Made by a program: the position numbers and the translations under genes
Shown here: one piece after another, positions 1 through 11,584 of the stretch
Layout: every line of letters begins with the position of its first letter
How positions within the stretch are numbered: position 1 is the first letter of the stretch
DNA from: an endosymbiont of Escarpia spicata
Lineage (GTDB): Bacteria > Pseudomonadota > Gammaproteobacteria > Chromatiales > Chromatiaceae
DNA length: 64,000 nucleotides
Assembly (NCBI GenBank): GCA_003349915.1
Contig: QFXE01000008.1
Location: 248,001 to 312,000 of the forward strand
Direction: 5' to 3'
The notes under the pieces: generated by a model
What the model saw: only the letters and a program-made list of their open reading frames with translations
What the model was told of the DNA's origin: nothing
Databases searched by the model: none

Positions 1-1
1 G

Positions 2-499
2 CCCCTGAATATTGCGGTGTTGACCGTCTCGGATTCGCGCACCGAAGAGACCGACAAATCGGGGGATACCCTGCGGGGTCGCGCCGTCGAGGCGGGACAC
101 AATGTGGTCGAGAAAGTCATCGTGCCCGATGATGTCTATCAGATGCGGGCCATCGTCTCGCGTTGGATCGCCGATCCCGATGTGCATATCATCATCAGCA
201 CCGGTGGCACCGGCATTACGGGCCGCGACAGCACCCCGGAGGCACTGATGCCCCTCTTCGACAAGTCGATCGAGGGGTTTGGTGAGCTTTTTCGTACAGT
301 CTCCCTGGAGGAGATCGGCGCGTCTGCCATCCAGTCCAGGGCTATTTCCGGGCTTGCCAACGGTACCCTGGTCTTCTGTCTGCCGGGCTCTACCGGGGCC
401 TGTCGTACAGGTTGGGACAAGATCCTGCTGGCGCAACTCGATCATCGTACGCGGCCCTGTAATTTTGCCCAGATGTTCCCCCGTCTTCTTGAAGTGTAA
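2..499 (+). CDS. moaB: Molybdenum cofactor biosynthesis protein B (5' truncated by window edge)
   Basis: MoaB/MogA-family protein of molybdopterin biosynthesis, which binds molybdopterin and (in MogA) adenylylates it before metal insertion. The frame is open to the window edge: codons upstream of the internal GTG at 17 read P-L-N-I-A, the usual lead into the first beta strand and the conserved VSDSR motif, so the real start lies outside. Further family motifs are STGGTGITGRD and a C-terminal segment ending in FAQMFPRL. The length of about 165 residues fits MoaB rather than longer eukaryotic fusions. The moeA gene starts 12 bases downstream, followed by moaD and moaE, so this is a molybdopterin cluster. 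MoaB and MogA are hard to separate by eye; MoaB is the more likely name. Confidence 0.9.
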   Translation, partial: PLNIAVLTVSDSRTEETDKSGDTLRGRAVEAGHNVVEKVIVPDDVYQMRAIVSRWIADPDVHIIISTGGTGITGRDSTPEALMPLFDKSIEGFGELFRTVSLEEIGASAIQSRAISGLANGTLVFCLPGSTGACRTGWDKILLAQLDHRTRPCNFAQMFPRLLEV

Positions 500-511
500 G
501 GAGTTTGAATC

Positions 512-1762
512 ATGAGTGGATGTGACTGCGGATCCCACCACAGCGGACCTGCGCTGAAACCCATTGAAGAGGCCCTCGACTTCCTGCTGGCGCGTGTCCA
601 TGCCGTGAGCGAAACAGAACAGGTTGCAACAGAGGATGCCTTGGGGCGGGTGTTGGCCGAGCCGGTGGCGAGTCTGGTGACGGTACCGCCCTGGGATAAT
701 AGTGCAATGGACGGGTATGCGGTTAATACTGCTGATCTGCAGGATGACTCCACCCGCCTGCCGGTCTCCCAGCGCATCCCGGCGGGGGTCACCGGGGAGT
801 CGCTGCAACGGGGTACTGCGGCGCGCATCTTTACCGGCGCGCCGGTGCCGTCAGGTGCCGATGCGGTGGTGATTCAGGAGGTTTGCGAGCAGGATGGCGA
901 TGACGTTGTCGTCAACGATGCTCCCAATGCCGGCGCCAACATCCGTCTTGCCGGAGAGGACATCAAAGAGGGTGAGGAGATCCTCTCCGTCGGTACTCGT
1001 CTGGGTCCACAGCATCTGGGCCTTGCGGCCGCCGTCGGAGTGGCGGATCTGACTGTCTTTCGCCGGCTCAAGGTTGCGGTCTTCTCCAGTGGTGATGAAC
1101 TTGTGATGCCCGGTAGTGAGTTGGGTCCCGGTCAGATCTACAACTCCAACCAGTATACCCTGGGTGGCATGCTGGCGGCGCTGGGCTGCGAGGTGATTCA
1201 ACTTGGTATCATCGAGGATACCTTCGAGGCAACCTGTGATGTCTTGGCGCGCGCTGCAGAACAGGCCGACCTGGTGGTCGCCTCAGGTGGTGTCTCCGTC
1301 GGTGAAGAGGATCACGTCAAACCTGCCGTGGAGAAACTCGGGTCGCTGGATCTGTGGAAGATCGCGATCCGTCCCGGCAAACCGCTGGCATTTGGACATA
1401 TTGGCAAGACGCCGTTCATCGGCACACCTGGTAACCCGGTCTCCCTGTTTGTGACCTTCAATGTGTTTGCGCGTCCCTACATCCTGCGCTCCCAGGGTGT
1501 GAAGGATGGTGCCATCCCCACGCCTATGACCGCCAAGGCGGGATTCGACTGGAACAAGCCTGACAAGCGTCGTGAATATGCCCGCGCACGGATGGAACTC
1601 AACGAATCCGGCGAAGCGGTGGTCACGCTCTACCCAAGCCGTTCATCAGGGGTTTTGAGCTCGGTGGCATGGGCCAACGGGCTGGCGATCATCCCGGAGC
1701 GGGAGTTGTTGAAAAAGGGTGATCCGGTGCAGTTTCTCTCTTTCCATGAGCTGATGTCATGA
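512..1762 (+). CDS. moeA: Molybdopterin molybdenumtransferase MoeA
   Basis: MoeA inserts molybdate into adenylylated molybdopterin to give active Moco in the cytoplasm. The 416-residue length is typical. Visible motifs are PPWDNSAMDGYA near residue 65, the GEDI segment around residue 148, the MoCF-binding domain with SSGDEL and YNSNQY, the SGGVSVGEED loop near residue 260, and GTPGNPVS near residue 308. The extreme N-terminus carries a Cys/His-rich stretch (SGCDCGSHH) ahead of the conserved domain, which is of unknown use. An AAGGAG Shine-Dalgarno precedes the ATG. The 3' end overlaps moaD by 4 bases (ATGA), which implies translational coupling. Confidence 0.96.
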   Translation: MSGCDCGSHHSGPALKPIEEALDFLLARVHAVSETEQVATEDALGRVLAEPVASLVTVPPWDNSAMDGYAVNTADLQDDSTRLPVSQRIPAGVTGESLQRGTAARIFTGAPVPSGADAVVIQEVCEQDGDDVVVNDAPNAGANIRLAGEDIKEGEEILSVGTRLGPQHLGLAAAVGVADLTVFRRLKVAVFSSGDELVMPGSELGPGQIYNSNQYTLGGMLAALGCEVIQLGIIEDTFEATCDVLARAAEQADLVVASGGVSVGEEDHVKPAVEKLGSLDLWKIAIRPGKPLAFGHIGKTPFIGTPGNPVSLFVTFNVFARPYILRSQGVKDGAIPTPMTAKAGFDWNKPDKRREYARARMELNESGEAVVTLYPSRSSGVLSSVAWANGLAIIPERELLKKGDPVQFLSFHELMS

Positions 1763-2010
1763 TCAAGGTGCTCTTTTTCGCCAGTTTGCGGGAGCGGCTC
1801 GATGAAGCGTCCCTGGAGATGGAGGCAGAGGGCCTTGCGGATCTGGGGGCGGTTTTGCTGCGCCTTCGAGAGCGGGGCGGTATCTGGGCCGATGTCTTTG
1901 CAGCCGATCAAACGGTGATGATGGCGCTCAATCAGGAGATGACGGGTACCGATACGCCAGTCCAGGATGGTGATGAAGTCGCCTTCTTTCCTCCCGTGAC
2001 TGGAGGATGA
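1759..2010 (+). CDS. moaD: Molybdopterin synthase small subunit MoaD
   Basis: Ubiquitin-fold sulfur carrier, 83 residues, ending in the diagnostic Gly-Gly (PPVTGG) that is adenylylated and thiocarboxylated to deliver sulfur to precursor Z. The start ATG overlaps the moeA stop (ATGA). The N-terminal strand IKVLFFASLRERL and the DGDEVAFFPPV tail are typical of the family. It acts with MoaE, encoded after a 156-base gap that contains a palindromic repeat. Confidence 0.94.
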   Translation: MIKVLFFASLRERLDEASLEMEAEGLADLGAVLLRLRERGGIWADVFAADQTVMMALNQEMTGTDTPVQDGDEVAFFPPVTGG

Positions 2011-2034
2011 GCTGTGATTCGCTATTAGCCAGTA

Positions 2035-2110
2035 TGTAGGTTGGGTTAGCGCAGCGTAACCCAACAAAATCAAAAGGTTGTCGGGTTACGCTGCGCTAGC
2101 CCGACCTACA
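2035..2110. repeat. GTAGG-bounded palindrome between moaD and moaE
   Basis: A 32-base left arm (2035-2066) and right arm (2079-2110) are inverted copies with 29 of 32 positions paired. Each arm is itself a hairpin (TTGGGTTA / GCGCAGCG / TAACCCAA). The outer ends are TGTAGG and CCTACA. It belongs to a dispersed family seen elsewhere in this window. It interrupts the moaD-moaE operon and could form or end transcript structure. Confidence 0.85.
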
Positions 2111-2166
2111 TAGAGGCTCTTATTTTCCATTCAAGAGCATGTGTTTCCGGAGTTTGCTGTCTGCCC

Positions 2167-2622
2167 ATGAACGAAATCCGAATCCAGTCCGAACCCTTCG
2201 ACCCCAATATCGAGACCGACATCCTGCGAGCCGGGAACCCGGCTATCGGCGGTGTTGTGAGCTTTATCGGCCTGATGCGCGATATCAACGAAGGCGAAAC
2301 GGTCTCCACCATGACCCTGGAACACTATCCGGGAATGACGGAGAAGTCGCTGCAAACGATTGTCGATGAGGCGAATCAGCGCTGGGATCTGCTGGGCAGT
2401 CGGGTGGTTCATCGGGTTGGAGAGATGAAACCCACAGATCCTATCGTGCTGGTGGCTGTGGCCAGTAAGCATCGGGGAGAGGCGTTTCAAGCCTGTGAGT
2501 TCATCATCGACTTCCTCAAGACCCGTGCCCCATTCTGGAAAAAAGAGTCAACGCCCGAAGGCAGTCGCTGGGTGGATGCCCGTCATAGCGATGATGAAGC
2601 CGAGGCGCGCTGGAAACTGTAG
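2167..2622 (+). CDS. moaE: Molybdopterin synthase catalytic subunit MoaE
   Basis: Large subunit of molybdopterin synthase, which converts cyclic pyranopterin monophosphate to molybdopterin using thiocarboxylated MoaD. The 151-residue length is normal. Motifs include the GVVSFIGLMRD strand near residue 34, the LEHYPGM loop, HRVGEMKPTDPIVLVAVAS, the EFIIDFLKTRAPFWKKE segment with the catalytic lysines, and a C-terminal SRWVDAR. The ATG at 2167 fits the family N-terminus. The stop codon lies inside the next palindromic repeat. Confidence 0.95.
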   Translation: MNEIRIQSEPFDPNIETDILRAGNPAIGGVVSFIGLMRDINEGETVSTMTLEHYPGMTEKSLQTIVDEANQRWDLLGSRVVHRVGEMKPTDPIVLVAVASKHRGEAFQACEFIIDFLKTRAPFWKKESTPEGSRWVDARHSDDEAEARWKL

Positions 2623-2648
2623 GCCCGATCAAGCGTAGCGGATCGGGC
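2619..2648. repeat. Short GTAGG hairpin at the moaE stop
   Basis: The stem GCCCGATC (2623-2630) pairs perfectly with GATCGGGC (2641-2648) around the loop AAGCGTAGCG, and GTAG precedes it. The moaE stop codon TAG is part of the element. The same loop with a different, still-paired stem occurs at 62921-62950. It may act as a transcription end, although no T-tract follows. Confidence 0.75.
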
Positions 2649-2712
2649 ATCCTCAAATTGACAGGCGGCATGGGATTTCCGCTTCCGCTGCCAATAATCA
2701 AGAGACATTTCC

Positions 2713-3909
2713 ATGGAAATCGCACCGCTGAAATTGAAGAAAGACCGTGAGCGCCGTCTGCACGCCGGTCACAGCTGGGTGTTCAGCAATGAAGTCGATA
2801 TCAGTGCAACGCCTTTAACCGCTTTCGAGCCGGGCCAGCCGGTGGAGATTATCAGTCACCGGGGGAAATGGTTGGGCACCGGGTATGTAAATGCTCACTC
2901 ACTTATTTGTGCAAGGCTCGTCAGCCGCGACCGCGAGCATCCATTGAGCCAGTCGTTATTGGTGCATCGCCTGAAAGTTGCATTGGGACTGCGTGAGCGG
3001 CTCTACCCCACTCCCTTCTATCGGCTCGTTTTTGGTGAGAGTGACGGTCTGCCCGGCCTGATCGTGGATAGATATGGCGATCAGGTTGTGATCCAGATCA
3101 CCACTGCGGGTATGGAGCGCATCAAGAATGAGATCGTCGCTGCCGTGGAGAAGGTACTGAGACCGGCAGGTGTGCTGTTTCGCAACGACACCTCGACCAG
3201 GGGAATGGAAGGTCTGGAAAGTACTATCGAAACAGCGGCTGGCGACGTGCCTGAATGGCTGACGCTGGAAGAGAACGGCACAGAGTTTCAGATTTCTTTG
3301 AAAAAAGGGCAAAAAACCGGCTGGTTTTACGATCAACGCGAGAATCGCCGCCGGATGCTTAAATATATTTCCGGCAAAAGAGTGCTCGACGTCTGTAGCT
3401 ATACAGGAAGCTGGGGGGTTGCTGCAGCCAGGAATGGCGCCAGGGAAGTGCATTGTGTCGATTTGTCGGCGCCTGCACTGGAGCAGGTTGGGCTAAATGC
3501 CGAACGCAATGGCGTAGCAGACCGGATTCAGGTTCATCAGGGGGAGGCGTTCGCAGTGTCGAAGGCGCTGCGACAGGCAAGGGAGCGTTTCGATGTTGTG
3601 TTGCTGGATCCGCCCGCATTCATCAAGCGTCGCAAGGATCAGAAAGAGGGGGAGCTGGCATACCGGCGCCTCAATCAAGCTGGCATGCAGGTGTTGGAGC
3701 GGGATGGCGTGCTCGTCAGCTCCTCCTGCTCGCATCATATGTCGGGAGAGAAGCTGTTGAGCAGAATACAGCAGGGCGCGCGCCACCTGGAACGCAGCTT
3801 GCAGTTGCTGGAAAGCGGCCAGCAGGGAATGGACCATCCCATCCATCCGGCGATTCCGGAGACGGCCTACCTGAAGAGTTACTTTCTGAGAGTGCTGCCG
3901 GTCTTTTGA
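2713..3909 (+). CDS. rlmI: 23S rRNA (cytosine-C5) methyltransferase, RlmI type
   Basis: SAM-dependent m5C methyltransferase expected to modify 23S rRNA C1962. The 398 residues comprise an N-terminal PUA domain (about 1-80), a linker domain, and a Rossmann methyltransferase domain from about 210. SAM motif I is VLDVCSYTGSWGVAAA, the target-binding motif is DPPAFIKRRKD, and SSSCSHHMS near residue 338 supplies the catalytic cysteine region typical of RlmI. It is convergent with the XRE regulator gene, with a GC-rich hairpin between them. Confidence 0.92.
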   Translation: MEIAPLKLKKDRERRLHAGHSWVFSNEVDISATPLTAFEPGQPVEIISHRGKWLGTGYVNAHSLICARLVSRDREHPLSQSLLVHRLKVALGLRERLYPTPFYRLVFGESDGLPGLIVDRYGDQVVIQITTAGMERIKNEIVAAVEKVLRPAGVLFRNDTSTRGMEGLESTIETAAGDVPEWLTLEENGTEFQISLKKGQKTGWFYDQRENRRRMLKYISGKRVLDVCSYTGSWGVAAARNGAREVHCVDLSAPALEQVGLNAERNGVADRIQVHQGEAFAVSKALRQARERFDVVLLDPPAFIKRRKDQKEGELAYRRLNQAGMQVLERDGVLVSSSCSHHMSGEKLLSRIQQGARHLERSLQLLESGQQGMDHPIHPAIPETAYLKSYFLRVLPVF

Positions 3910-3917
3910 ATACGGGC

Positions 3918-3937
3918 CGGGGCGCACAAGCGCCCCG
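3918..3937. terminator. GC-rich hairpin between convergent genes
   Basis: CGGGGCGC and GCGCCCCG form a perfect 8-bp stem with an ACAA loop, midway between the stops of rlmI and the convergent regulator. No run of T follows on either strand, so intrinsic termination is plausible rather than certain. Confidence 0.45.
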
Positions 3938-3948
3938 ATAACCTTGCC

Positions 3949-4323
3949 CTATTTCTTGGACGAGTGGAGCAGCGCCTGCTCAAAAATGTTACGCTTGATC
4001 CGCGTGCGGATGGGTTCAGGAAGCCGCTGCCAGGCTTTTGCGACTTCGACGGCATCGTCGTCGAGCGATGGGCCTGATTTCTCGCCGAACATCAGCCAGG
4101 CTGGATTGACGTCCAGTACCTGAGCAATTTCGTCGATCTTGCGGGGCCGCAGACTCTTGCCATTCTCAATCTTTTGGATCACGGCTTGATTCGTGCCTGC
4201 CCGTAAGGCGAGTTCTTCCTGGGTCCAGCCGCGCTCACGGCGCTTTCTTCTTAATCTTGAACCTAGTGTTTCCATATTTCTTGGTATATAAGTCTCAAAG
4301 TGTTGTGCATGTGCGTAAGTCAT
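3949..4323 (-). CDS. XRE-family transcriptional regulator
   Basis: A 124-residue DNA-binding protein. A Cro/C1-type helix-turn-helix occupies about residues 20-75: RLRRKRRERGWTQEELALRAG, then NQAVIQKIENGK as recognition helix. A short helical tail follows. The ATG at 4323 has a strong AGGAAGGG Shine-Dalgarno; the internal Met at 4275 matches the usual domain start but has a weaker site. It is divergent from lgt across a 238-base AT-rich spacer, where it might bind. The target is unknown. Confidence 0.85.
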   Translation of the reverse strand: MTYAHAQHFETYIPRNMETLGSRLRRKRRERGWTQEELALRAGTNQAVIQKIENGKSLRPRKIDEIAQVLDVNPAWLMFGEKSGPSLDDDAVEVAKAWQRLPEPIRTRIKRNIFEQALLHSSKK

Positions 4324-4561
4324 ATCCCTTCCTGGTCTCGGATGAAGTGGAGTACTGCATCGTCTGACTTACTTAACGGCCGGGGAATCAAAATCTTGAC
4401 ACTTTGCGAAAAGCAGTCACATTTTTTGTGAATCTTATTCCAGAAAACCTGAAAAATGGGAACCACGTCACATAATTTTACCATCATTATGGGTAGACGA
4501 TAGCTAAATCGATTAGTTCCGGCAAAGTTCATGAATTCTATTCCTGAGGTTATATCCACAA

Positions 4562-5425
4562 ATGTTGACATATCCTGATATCGATCCTGTTCTGATTGCA
4601 CTGGGACCGCTCAAAATTCACTGGTACGGTGTGATGTACCTGGTTGGATTCTGGTGCGGCTGGTGGCTTGGCCGCGTGCGCGCAAAAAAACCGGGCAGTG
4701 GCTGGACGGTCACGCAAATCGATGACCTAGTTTTCTATATAGTAGTAGGCGTGGTGCTGGGCGGTAGGCTCGGGTACACACTTTTCTATGGTTTCCCCCG
4801 TTTTATTGAAGATCCTGTGACCCTGTTAAAAGTTTGGGAAGGGGGAATGTCTTTTCATGGCGGTCTGTTAGGGGTGTTGATGGCCATGTGGCTCTTTGGT
4901 CGCAAGTATGGGCGAACCTTTTTTGAGGCCACGGACTTTATTGCCCCGCTGATACCGATTGGTCTTGGTGCAGGACGTGTGGGTAACTTTATCAACGGTG
5001 AGCTTTGGGGGGGAGTGACCCGTTTGCCTTGGGGCATGCAGGTGCCCTGCGTAGAGGCGGGTGATCTCTGCAGTCGGGCCGGGGTTGCCGTTGATGGCAT
5101 CCACTCACTGCCGGTACACCCGAATCAACTCTATGAGGTACTGTTGGAAGGGGTGGTGCTCTTTCTGGTGTTATGGATTTTTTCCGCCCGAGGCAGACCG
5201 CGTATGGCGGTTTCGGGACTCTTCCTTCTCTGTTACGGTGTCTTCCGCTTTGGGGTGGAGTTCGTGCGTATGCCTGATGCCCATTTCGGCTACCTGGCAT
5301 TCGACTGGGTGACAATGGGGCAGTTGCTGAGCCTGCCGATGATCCTGTTCGGTATTCTGCTGCTGATCCTGGCTTATAGAAACAGATCAGCAATGGATGA
5401 GGGGCGCCATGAAACAGTATCTTGA
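4562..5425 (+). CDS. lgt: Phosphatidylglycerol-prolipoprotein diacylglyceryl transferase
   Basis: Inner-membrane enzyme that adds diacylglycerol to the lipobox cysteine of prolipoproteins, the first step of lipoprotein maturation. The 287-residue polytopic protein has the N-terminal [12 protein letters not shown] helix, [19 protein letters not shown] and the family signature [13 protein letters not shown] near residue 140, then HPNQLYE. The 3' end overlaps thyA by 17 bases, and thyA overlaps folA, so the three form one operon. Membrane-protein and folate/thymidylate genes in this order are common in gammaproteobacteria. Confidence 0.96.
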   Translation: MLTYPDIDPVLIALGPLKIHWYGVMYLVGFWCGWWLGRVRAKKPGSGWTVTQIDDLVFYIVVGVVLGGRLGYTLFYGFPRFIEDPVTLLKVWEGGMSFHGGLLGVLMAMWLFGRKYGRTFFEATDFIAPLIPIGLGAGRVGNFINGELWGGVTRLPWGMQVPCVEAGDLCSRAGVAVDGIHSLPVHPNQLYEVLLEGVVLFLVLWIFSARGRPRMAVSGLFLLCYGVFRFGVEFVRMPDAHFGYLAFDWVTMGQLLSLPMILFGILLLILAYRNRSAMDEGRHETVS

Positions 5426-6203
5426 CCTGATGAGGCATGTGCGGGATACCGGCACGGTCAAAGGGGACCGAACCGGCACCGGGACGCAGAGTGTCTTCGG
5501 TTACCAGATGCGTTTCGATCTGTCGGTGGGTTTCCCCGCGCTGACGACCAAAAAACTGCATTTGCGCTCGATCATCCACGAACTGCTCTGGTTTTTGCAG
5601 GGCGATACCAATATCCGCTATCTGAAAGAGAATGGGGTGCGCATTTGGGATGAATGGGCGGACGGGAATGGCGACCTGGGTCCTGTTTATGGCTACCAGT
5701 GGCGTTCATGGCCTGCACCGGGTGGGCGCAGTATCGACCAGATCAGCCAACTGGTGGAGCAGATTCGCAGCAATCCGGACTCCCGCCGTCTCATGGTGAC
5801 CGCCTGGAATCCAGCGGATGTGGACGAGATGGCGCTGCCCCCCTGCCACTGCCTGTTCCAGTTCTACGTGGCGGATGGCAGGCTCTCCTGCCAGCTCTAC
5901 CAGCGCAGTGCGGACATCTTTCTCGGCGTGCCGTTCAATATTGCCTCCTATGCCCTGCTGACCATGATGATGGCCCAGGTGACAGGGCTGCAGCCGGGGG
6001 ATTTTGTGCATACCTTCGGCGACGCCCATCTCTACTCCAACCATCTTGAACAGACCGATCTGCAGTTGAGCCGCGAGCCGCGCAATCTGCCACGCATGCG
6101 CATCAACCCGGAGGTGAAGGATATCTTCGGCTTTCGCTTCGAAGACTTCGAGCTTGTCGATTACGATCCGCACCCGCACATCAAGGCGCAGGTTGCCGTA
6201 TGA
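5409..6203 (+). CDS. thyA: Thymidylate synthase
   Basis: Methylates dUMP to dTMP with methylene-tetrahydrofolate, producing dihydrofolate. I chose the ATG at 5409 because [11 protein letters not shown] aligns with E. coli ThyA and gives the same 264-residue length; a GAGGGGC Shine-Dalgarno sits just upstream, and the in-frame ATG at 5397 would add a non-homologous tail. Motifs are [19 protein letters not shown], the catalytic cysteine in [14 protein letters not shown], and [20 protein letters not shown]. The following gene, folA, recycles the dihydrofolate it makes and overlaps it by 4 bases. Confidence 0.97.
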   Translation: MKQYLDLMRHVRDTGTVKGDRTGTGTQSVFGYQMRFDLSVGFPALTTKKLHLRSIIHELLWFLQGDTNIRYLKENGVRIWDEWADGNGDLGPVYGYQWRSWPAPGGRSIDQISQLVEQIRSNPDSRRLMVTAWNPADVDEMALPPCHCLFQFYVADGRLSCQLYQRSADIFLGVPFNIASYALLTMMMAQVTGLQPGDFVHTFGDAHLYSNHLEQTDLQLSREPRNLPRMRINPEVKDIFGFRFEDFELVDYDPHPHIKAQVAV

Positions 6204-6709
6204 ATGGAGATGGCCCCATTATCTCCCTGATCTGGGCGATGGCAGAGAACCGGGTGATCGGGCGCAATAACCAGCTGCCCTGGCATCTCTCCGCAGATCT
6301 ACAGCATTTCAAACGGCTCACGCTGGGCAAGCCCATCGTGATGGGGCGTAAGACCTGGGAGTCCCTGCCGGGACTGTTGCCGAAGCGGCAACATATCGTG
6401 GTCACCGGCAATCGGGGCTATCGGGCGGAGGGCGCCCTGGTGGTTCACTCCATTGATGAGGCGGTCGCAGCTGCGGGGGATGCACAGGAGATCATGATTG
6501 TCGGCGGCGGTGCCTTTTATGCTCAGATGTTGCCGCGGGCGGGCCGGCTCTATCTCACCTTGGTGCATACGGAGGTGGAGGGTGATGCCTGGTTTCCCGA
6601 ATTTGATCTGTCGGCATGGCGGGAAGTCGGGCGGGAGGATTTTTCCGCTGACGAAAAAAACCGCTTTGCCTATAGTTTTATTACCCTCGAACGTAAAAAA
6701 GAGCTATAG
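6200..6709 (+). CDS. folA: Dihydrofolate reductase
   Basis: NADPH-dependent reduction of dihydrofolate to tetrahydrofolate. The 169-residue protein shows the Met20-loop region [16 protein letters not shown], the catalytic Asp in [11 protein letters not shown], the nucleotide-binding [16 protein letters not shown], and [13 protein letters not shown]. The start overlaps the thyA stop (ATGA). Bases 6548-6586 of this gene recur as an isolated 39-base copy at 10719-10757. Confidence 0.97.
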   Translation: MNGDGPIISLIWAMAENRVIGRNNQLPWHLSADLQHFKRLTLGKPIVMGRKTWESLPGLLPKRQHIVVTGNRGYRAEGALVVHSIDEAVAAAGDAQEIMIVGGGAFYAQMLPRAGRLYLTLVHTEVEGDAWFPEFDLSAWREVGREDFSADEKNRFAYSFITLERKKEL

Positions 6710-6771
6710 CCTGCTCAGGAAGATGCGGCTGGACCATTCTCAAAAATGCTACTCTCACCTGACTCAGGCGC

Positions 6772-9227
<2,456 letters not shown>

Positions 9228-9228
<1 letters not shown>

Positions 9229-10406
9229 CAGTTTGTTCCCCAAGGGGTACAGACCAGGGTGGCGTTATGGAACATCGGATAGTCCCACTCCCCGGTGCTG
9301 CCGATTTCGCCCAGGGAAAGTGCGCCTGCAAGATGTGCTGCACCTGTCTCCTTCAGGAGATTCGTGAGTTCCTGGAGCGATTTTTCGCCCAAGTGCATAC
9401 GGCGACCGGCACAGTAGAAGGTCAGTATACTGCGGCCCCGCATCGAACCGTTGTTTGACTGCAGGCCGGCAGCAAGATGGTTGATGCAGTCTCCTTCGCC
9501 GGCTTCTGGGGCTCGCAACAGAACCAGCATGGCGTTCTCCGGCACTTCGCCAACGCAGAACAGGGAGCCGTCTTCATTCAGGGCCACCGGAATCCGTACT
9601 ACCAGATCCTCGTTGGCTCGGGGTATGCCGAAGGGAAAATGCACCGCATAGTGATAGAAGTTCTCTTGGGTCAGGGCAATCCCGTACTCCTGTTTGATGA
9701 TCTCCTGATAAACTTCGAATGCCGGGCGCCAGTCGATGCTGAGAATCTGGTTTCCATTGGTGGAGGTTGCACTCATGGCATGCATGGGAGCCGTGTAACC
9801 GTGTTCGAGCACGGTTACATTGTGAGCCGGTATAAGCAGACACAGGACACCGTTGCCGACAACGCGGTTTTCGTCGAACAGGCAGGGCATGGGTTGAAAA
9901 GTCTCACTCCCCGCGTTGACGCCGGCATAACTCACCCGATCAGATAGCTGCAGGTAGAGTCCGTCAAGAATGCTGGCGATATTCGGCAGCAAACCATCGA
10001 AAATCATATATAGCGATGGTTTGGTCGCGTCGGGACCTTCAGTCTCGATTGTCGGAATGAGCGCTTGGGAGATTTTTTCCTCTGGCGGGGATTGGCCGTC
10101 ATTGATCTCGGGGATCAGAAAACTGGGCACCCACTCATCGAAGCGAAACAGTAATACCCCCTCCTGGAGAAATTCGTCACCGATTAACAGGGCAGGAAAA
10201 ATAGCGCCTGCAAGGGGGATGCCCTGATCACCGCAACAGCTCTGGAGTAGGTGCAGATTATCTTTTTCGCTCTCCGGCAATAGGGCGAGTACGCCTGATT
10301 GTGGATATTCAGCGCGCCACGTTTGCAGCAGGGCCTTGAGTGACGCCGTATTCAATGGAAGGTGTCGGATTGCGTTGTTGCTGGAATTCATGCCATCTGA
10401 TTTCAT
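9228..10406 (-). CDS. FIST domain sensor protein
   Basis: 392 residues with the FIST_N / FIST_C arrangement: an N-terminal half with repeated strands (GVLALLPESE, GIPLAGAIFPALLIGDEF, VSYAGVNAGSETF) and a C-terminal half with WRPAFEVYQEIIKQEYG, FPFGIPRANEDLVVRIPVAL and FYCAGRRMHLG. FIST domains are proposed to bind small ligands, possibly amino acids, and occur with kinases, cyclases and chemoreceptors. The gene is directly coupled to the hybrid kinase (TGATG), so it likely supplies the ligand input. Two nearby ATGs (10406 and 10391) are possible starts; neither has a strong Shine-Dalgarno. Confidence 0.85.
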
Positions 10407-10769
10407 CTGGACTAACGTTGCCTTTTATTGCTCTGTGTCGCTTATTGACTATATCGACAACAGCGTTAGACCCTTTAAGGGTATTATCGCAATTCCCGTA
10501 CCTGTGTAATCTTAGCAGATTCCTTAAAACCTCAAGCGGGCTTCCAGGGTGGGCTCTATATGTGCGACAGAATGCCGGGCTTGTTGTGCCTGAGGTATGG
10601 GTGAAGCTCATCATATGATGCCTATCCTGATCCCCCCTTGCCCATGCTGGTCGGATCACCGGTTCGGGTCATGGAGTCATTGATTGAATGCAAGGTGAGA
10701 TCACTGGTGAGAAGCTGTCTCCTCTATATCACCTTGGTGCATACGGACGCGGAGGGTGATATGAGTTAA
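10407..10769. other. 363-base intergenic region with folA-derived fragment
   Basis: Lies between the AIM24-type gene and the FIST gene, both on the minus strand. It must hold the FIST-kinase promoter on the minus strand. Apart from the folA-like fragment at 10719-10757 I see no gene, RNA or strong hairpin. Confidence 0.6.
10719..10757 (+). pseudogene. 39-base degenerate copy of an internal folA segment
   Basis: Aligns without gaps to 6548-6586 inside folA with 36 of 39 bases identical (differences at positions 7, 27 and 29 of the block). It corresponds to the residues around [13 protein letters not shown]. An in-frame TAA follows shortly after. No other part of folA was recognised around it, so this is a relic of duplication or rearrangement, not a gene. 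Confidence 0.8.
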
Positions 10770-11522
10770 TCAATCTTCCCCCTGGTCTTTACCACCACCT
10801 TGTGGGGCGTGTTCCAGGATCCGGTCTGCCATGCGGGAGAATGGCAGGCTTTGGATCCAGACAGTGCCAGTGCCGGTGAGGGTGGCAAGAAATATCCCTT
10901 CCCCGCCGAAGACCATCGACTTGAGTCCACCGGACATCTCAATGCTGTAGTCGATGTCATCAGTGAAGCCCACCAGGCAGCCAGTGTCGATACGCAGGGT
11001 TTCGCCGTTGAGCTGCTTTTCCACAACCGTGCCGCCGGCCTGGATGAAGGCAAGGCCGTCTCCCTCCAGTTTCTGCAGGATGAAACCTTCGCCGCCAAAC
11101 AGTCCGGTGCCCAGTTTCTTGTTGAAGGCGACCCCCAGTTTCGTGCCCAATGCGGCACAGAGAAAGGCATCTTTCTGACAGATAATGCGTCCCCCCAGTT
11201 GGGACAGATCAAGCGGCATGACGGTGCCTGGGTAGGGTGCTGCAAAAGCGACGCACTGTTTGCCCGAACTGCCGCTGTTGGTGAAGTGGGTGGTAAAGAC
11301 GGACTCGCCGGTAATCATGCGCTTGCCCGCACTGAACATCTTGCCGAATATGCCCTGATCCGGATCAGAGCCATCCCCCATCTTGGTTTCGAAGCTGATC
11401 TGCTGCTCCATGTAGGTCATGGAGCCGGCCTCTGCAATGACTGTCTCTTCGGGGTCGAGTTCAATCTCCACCAACTGCATGTCGTGGCCGATGATTTTGT
11501 AGTCGATTTCGTGGGCTTTCAT
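10770..11522 (-). CDS. AIM24 / TIGR00266 family protein
   Basis: A 250-residue soluble beta-rich protein of the TIGR00266/AIM24 family, related to the mitochondrial AIM24 fold; the bacterial biochemical role is unknown. Diagnostic segments are the N-terminal [20 protein letters not shown] with SMTYME, the FTNSG loop, [35 protein letters not shown], and IDTGCLVGF. There is no signal peptide or membrane helix. It is the last of a minus-strand run apaG - DUF2238 - apaH - this gene, separated from apaH by 62 bases. Confidence 0.88.
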   Translation of the reverse strand: MKAHEIDYKIIGHDMQLVEIELDPEETVIAEAGSMTYMEQQISFETKMGDGSDPDQGIFGKMFSAGKRMITGESVFTTHFTNSGSSGKQCVAFAAPYPGTVMPLDLSQLGGRIICQKDAFLCAALGTKLGVAFNKKLGTGLFGGEGFILQKLEGDGLAFIQAGGTVVEKQLNGETLRIDTGCLVGFTDDIDYSIEMSGGLKSMVFGGEGIFLATLTGTGTVWIQSLPFSRMADRILEHAPQGGGKDQGED

Positions 11523-11584
11523 GATGGTTTCTCCCGAGGTGTTTCAAACAGGGTGTCATGGATAGGCAGCCATTGCGGCACGGC

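Noticed and set aside
4320-4601. A 93-residue minus-strand frame between the XRE regulator and lgt
   Set aside because: It runs through the divergent promoter region and into the lgt start; there is no family match and no ribosome site.
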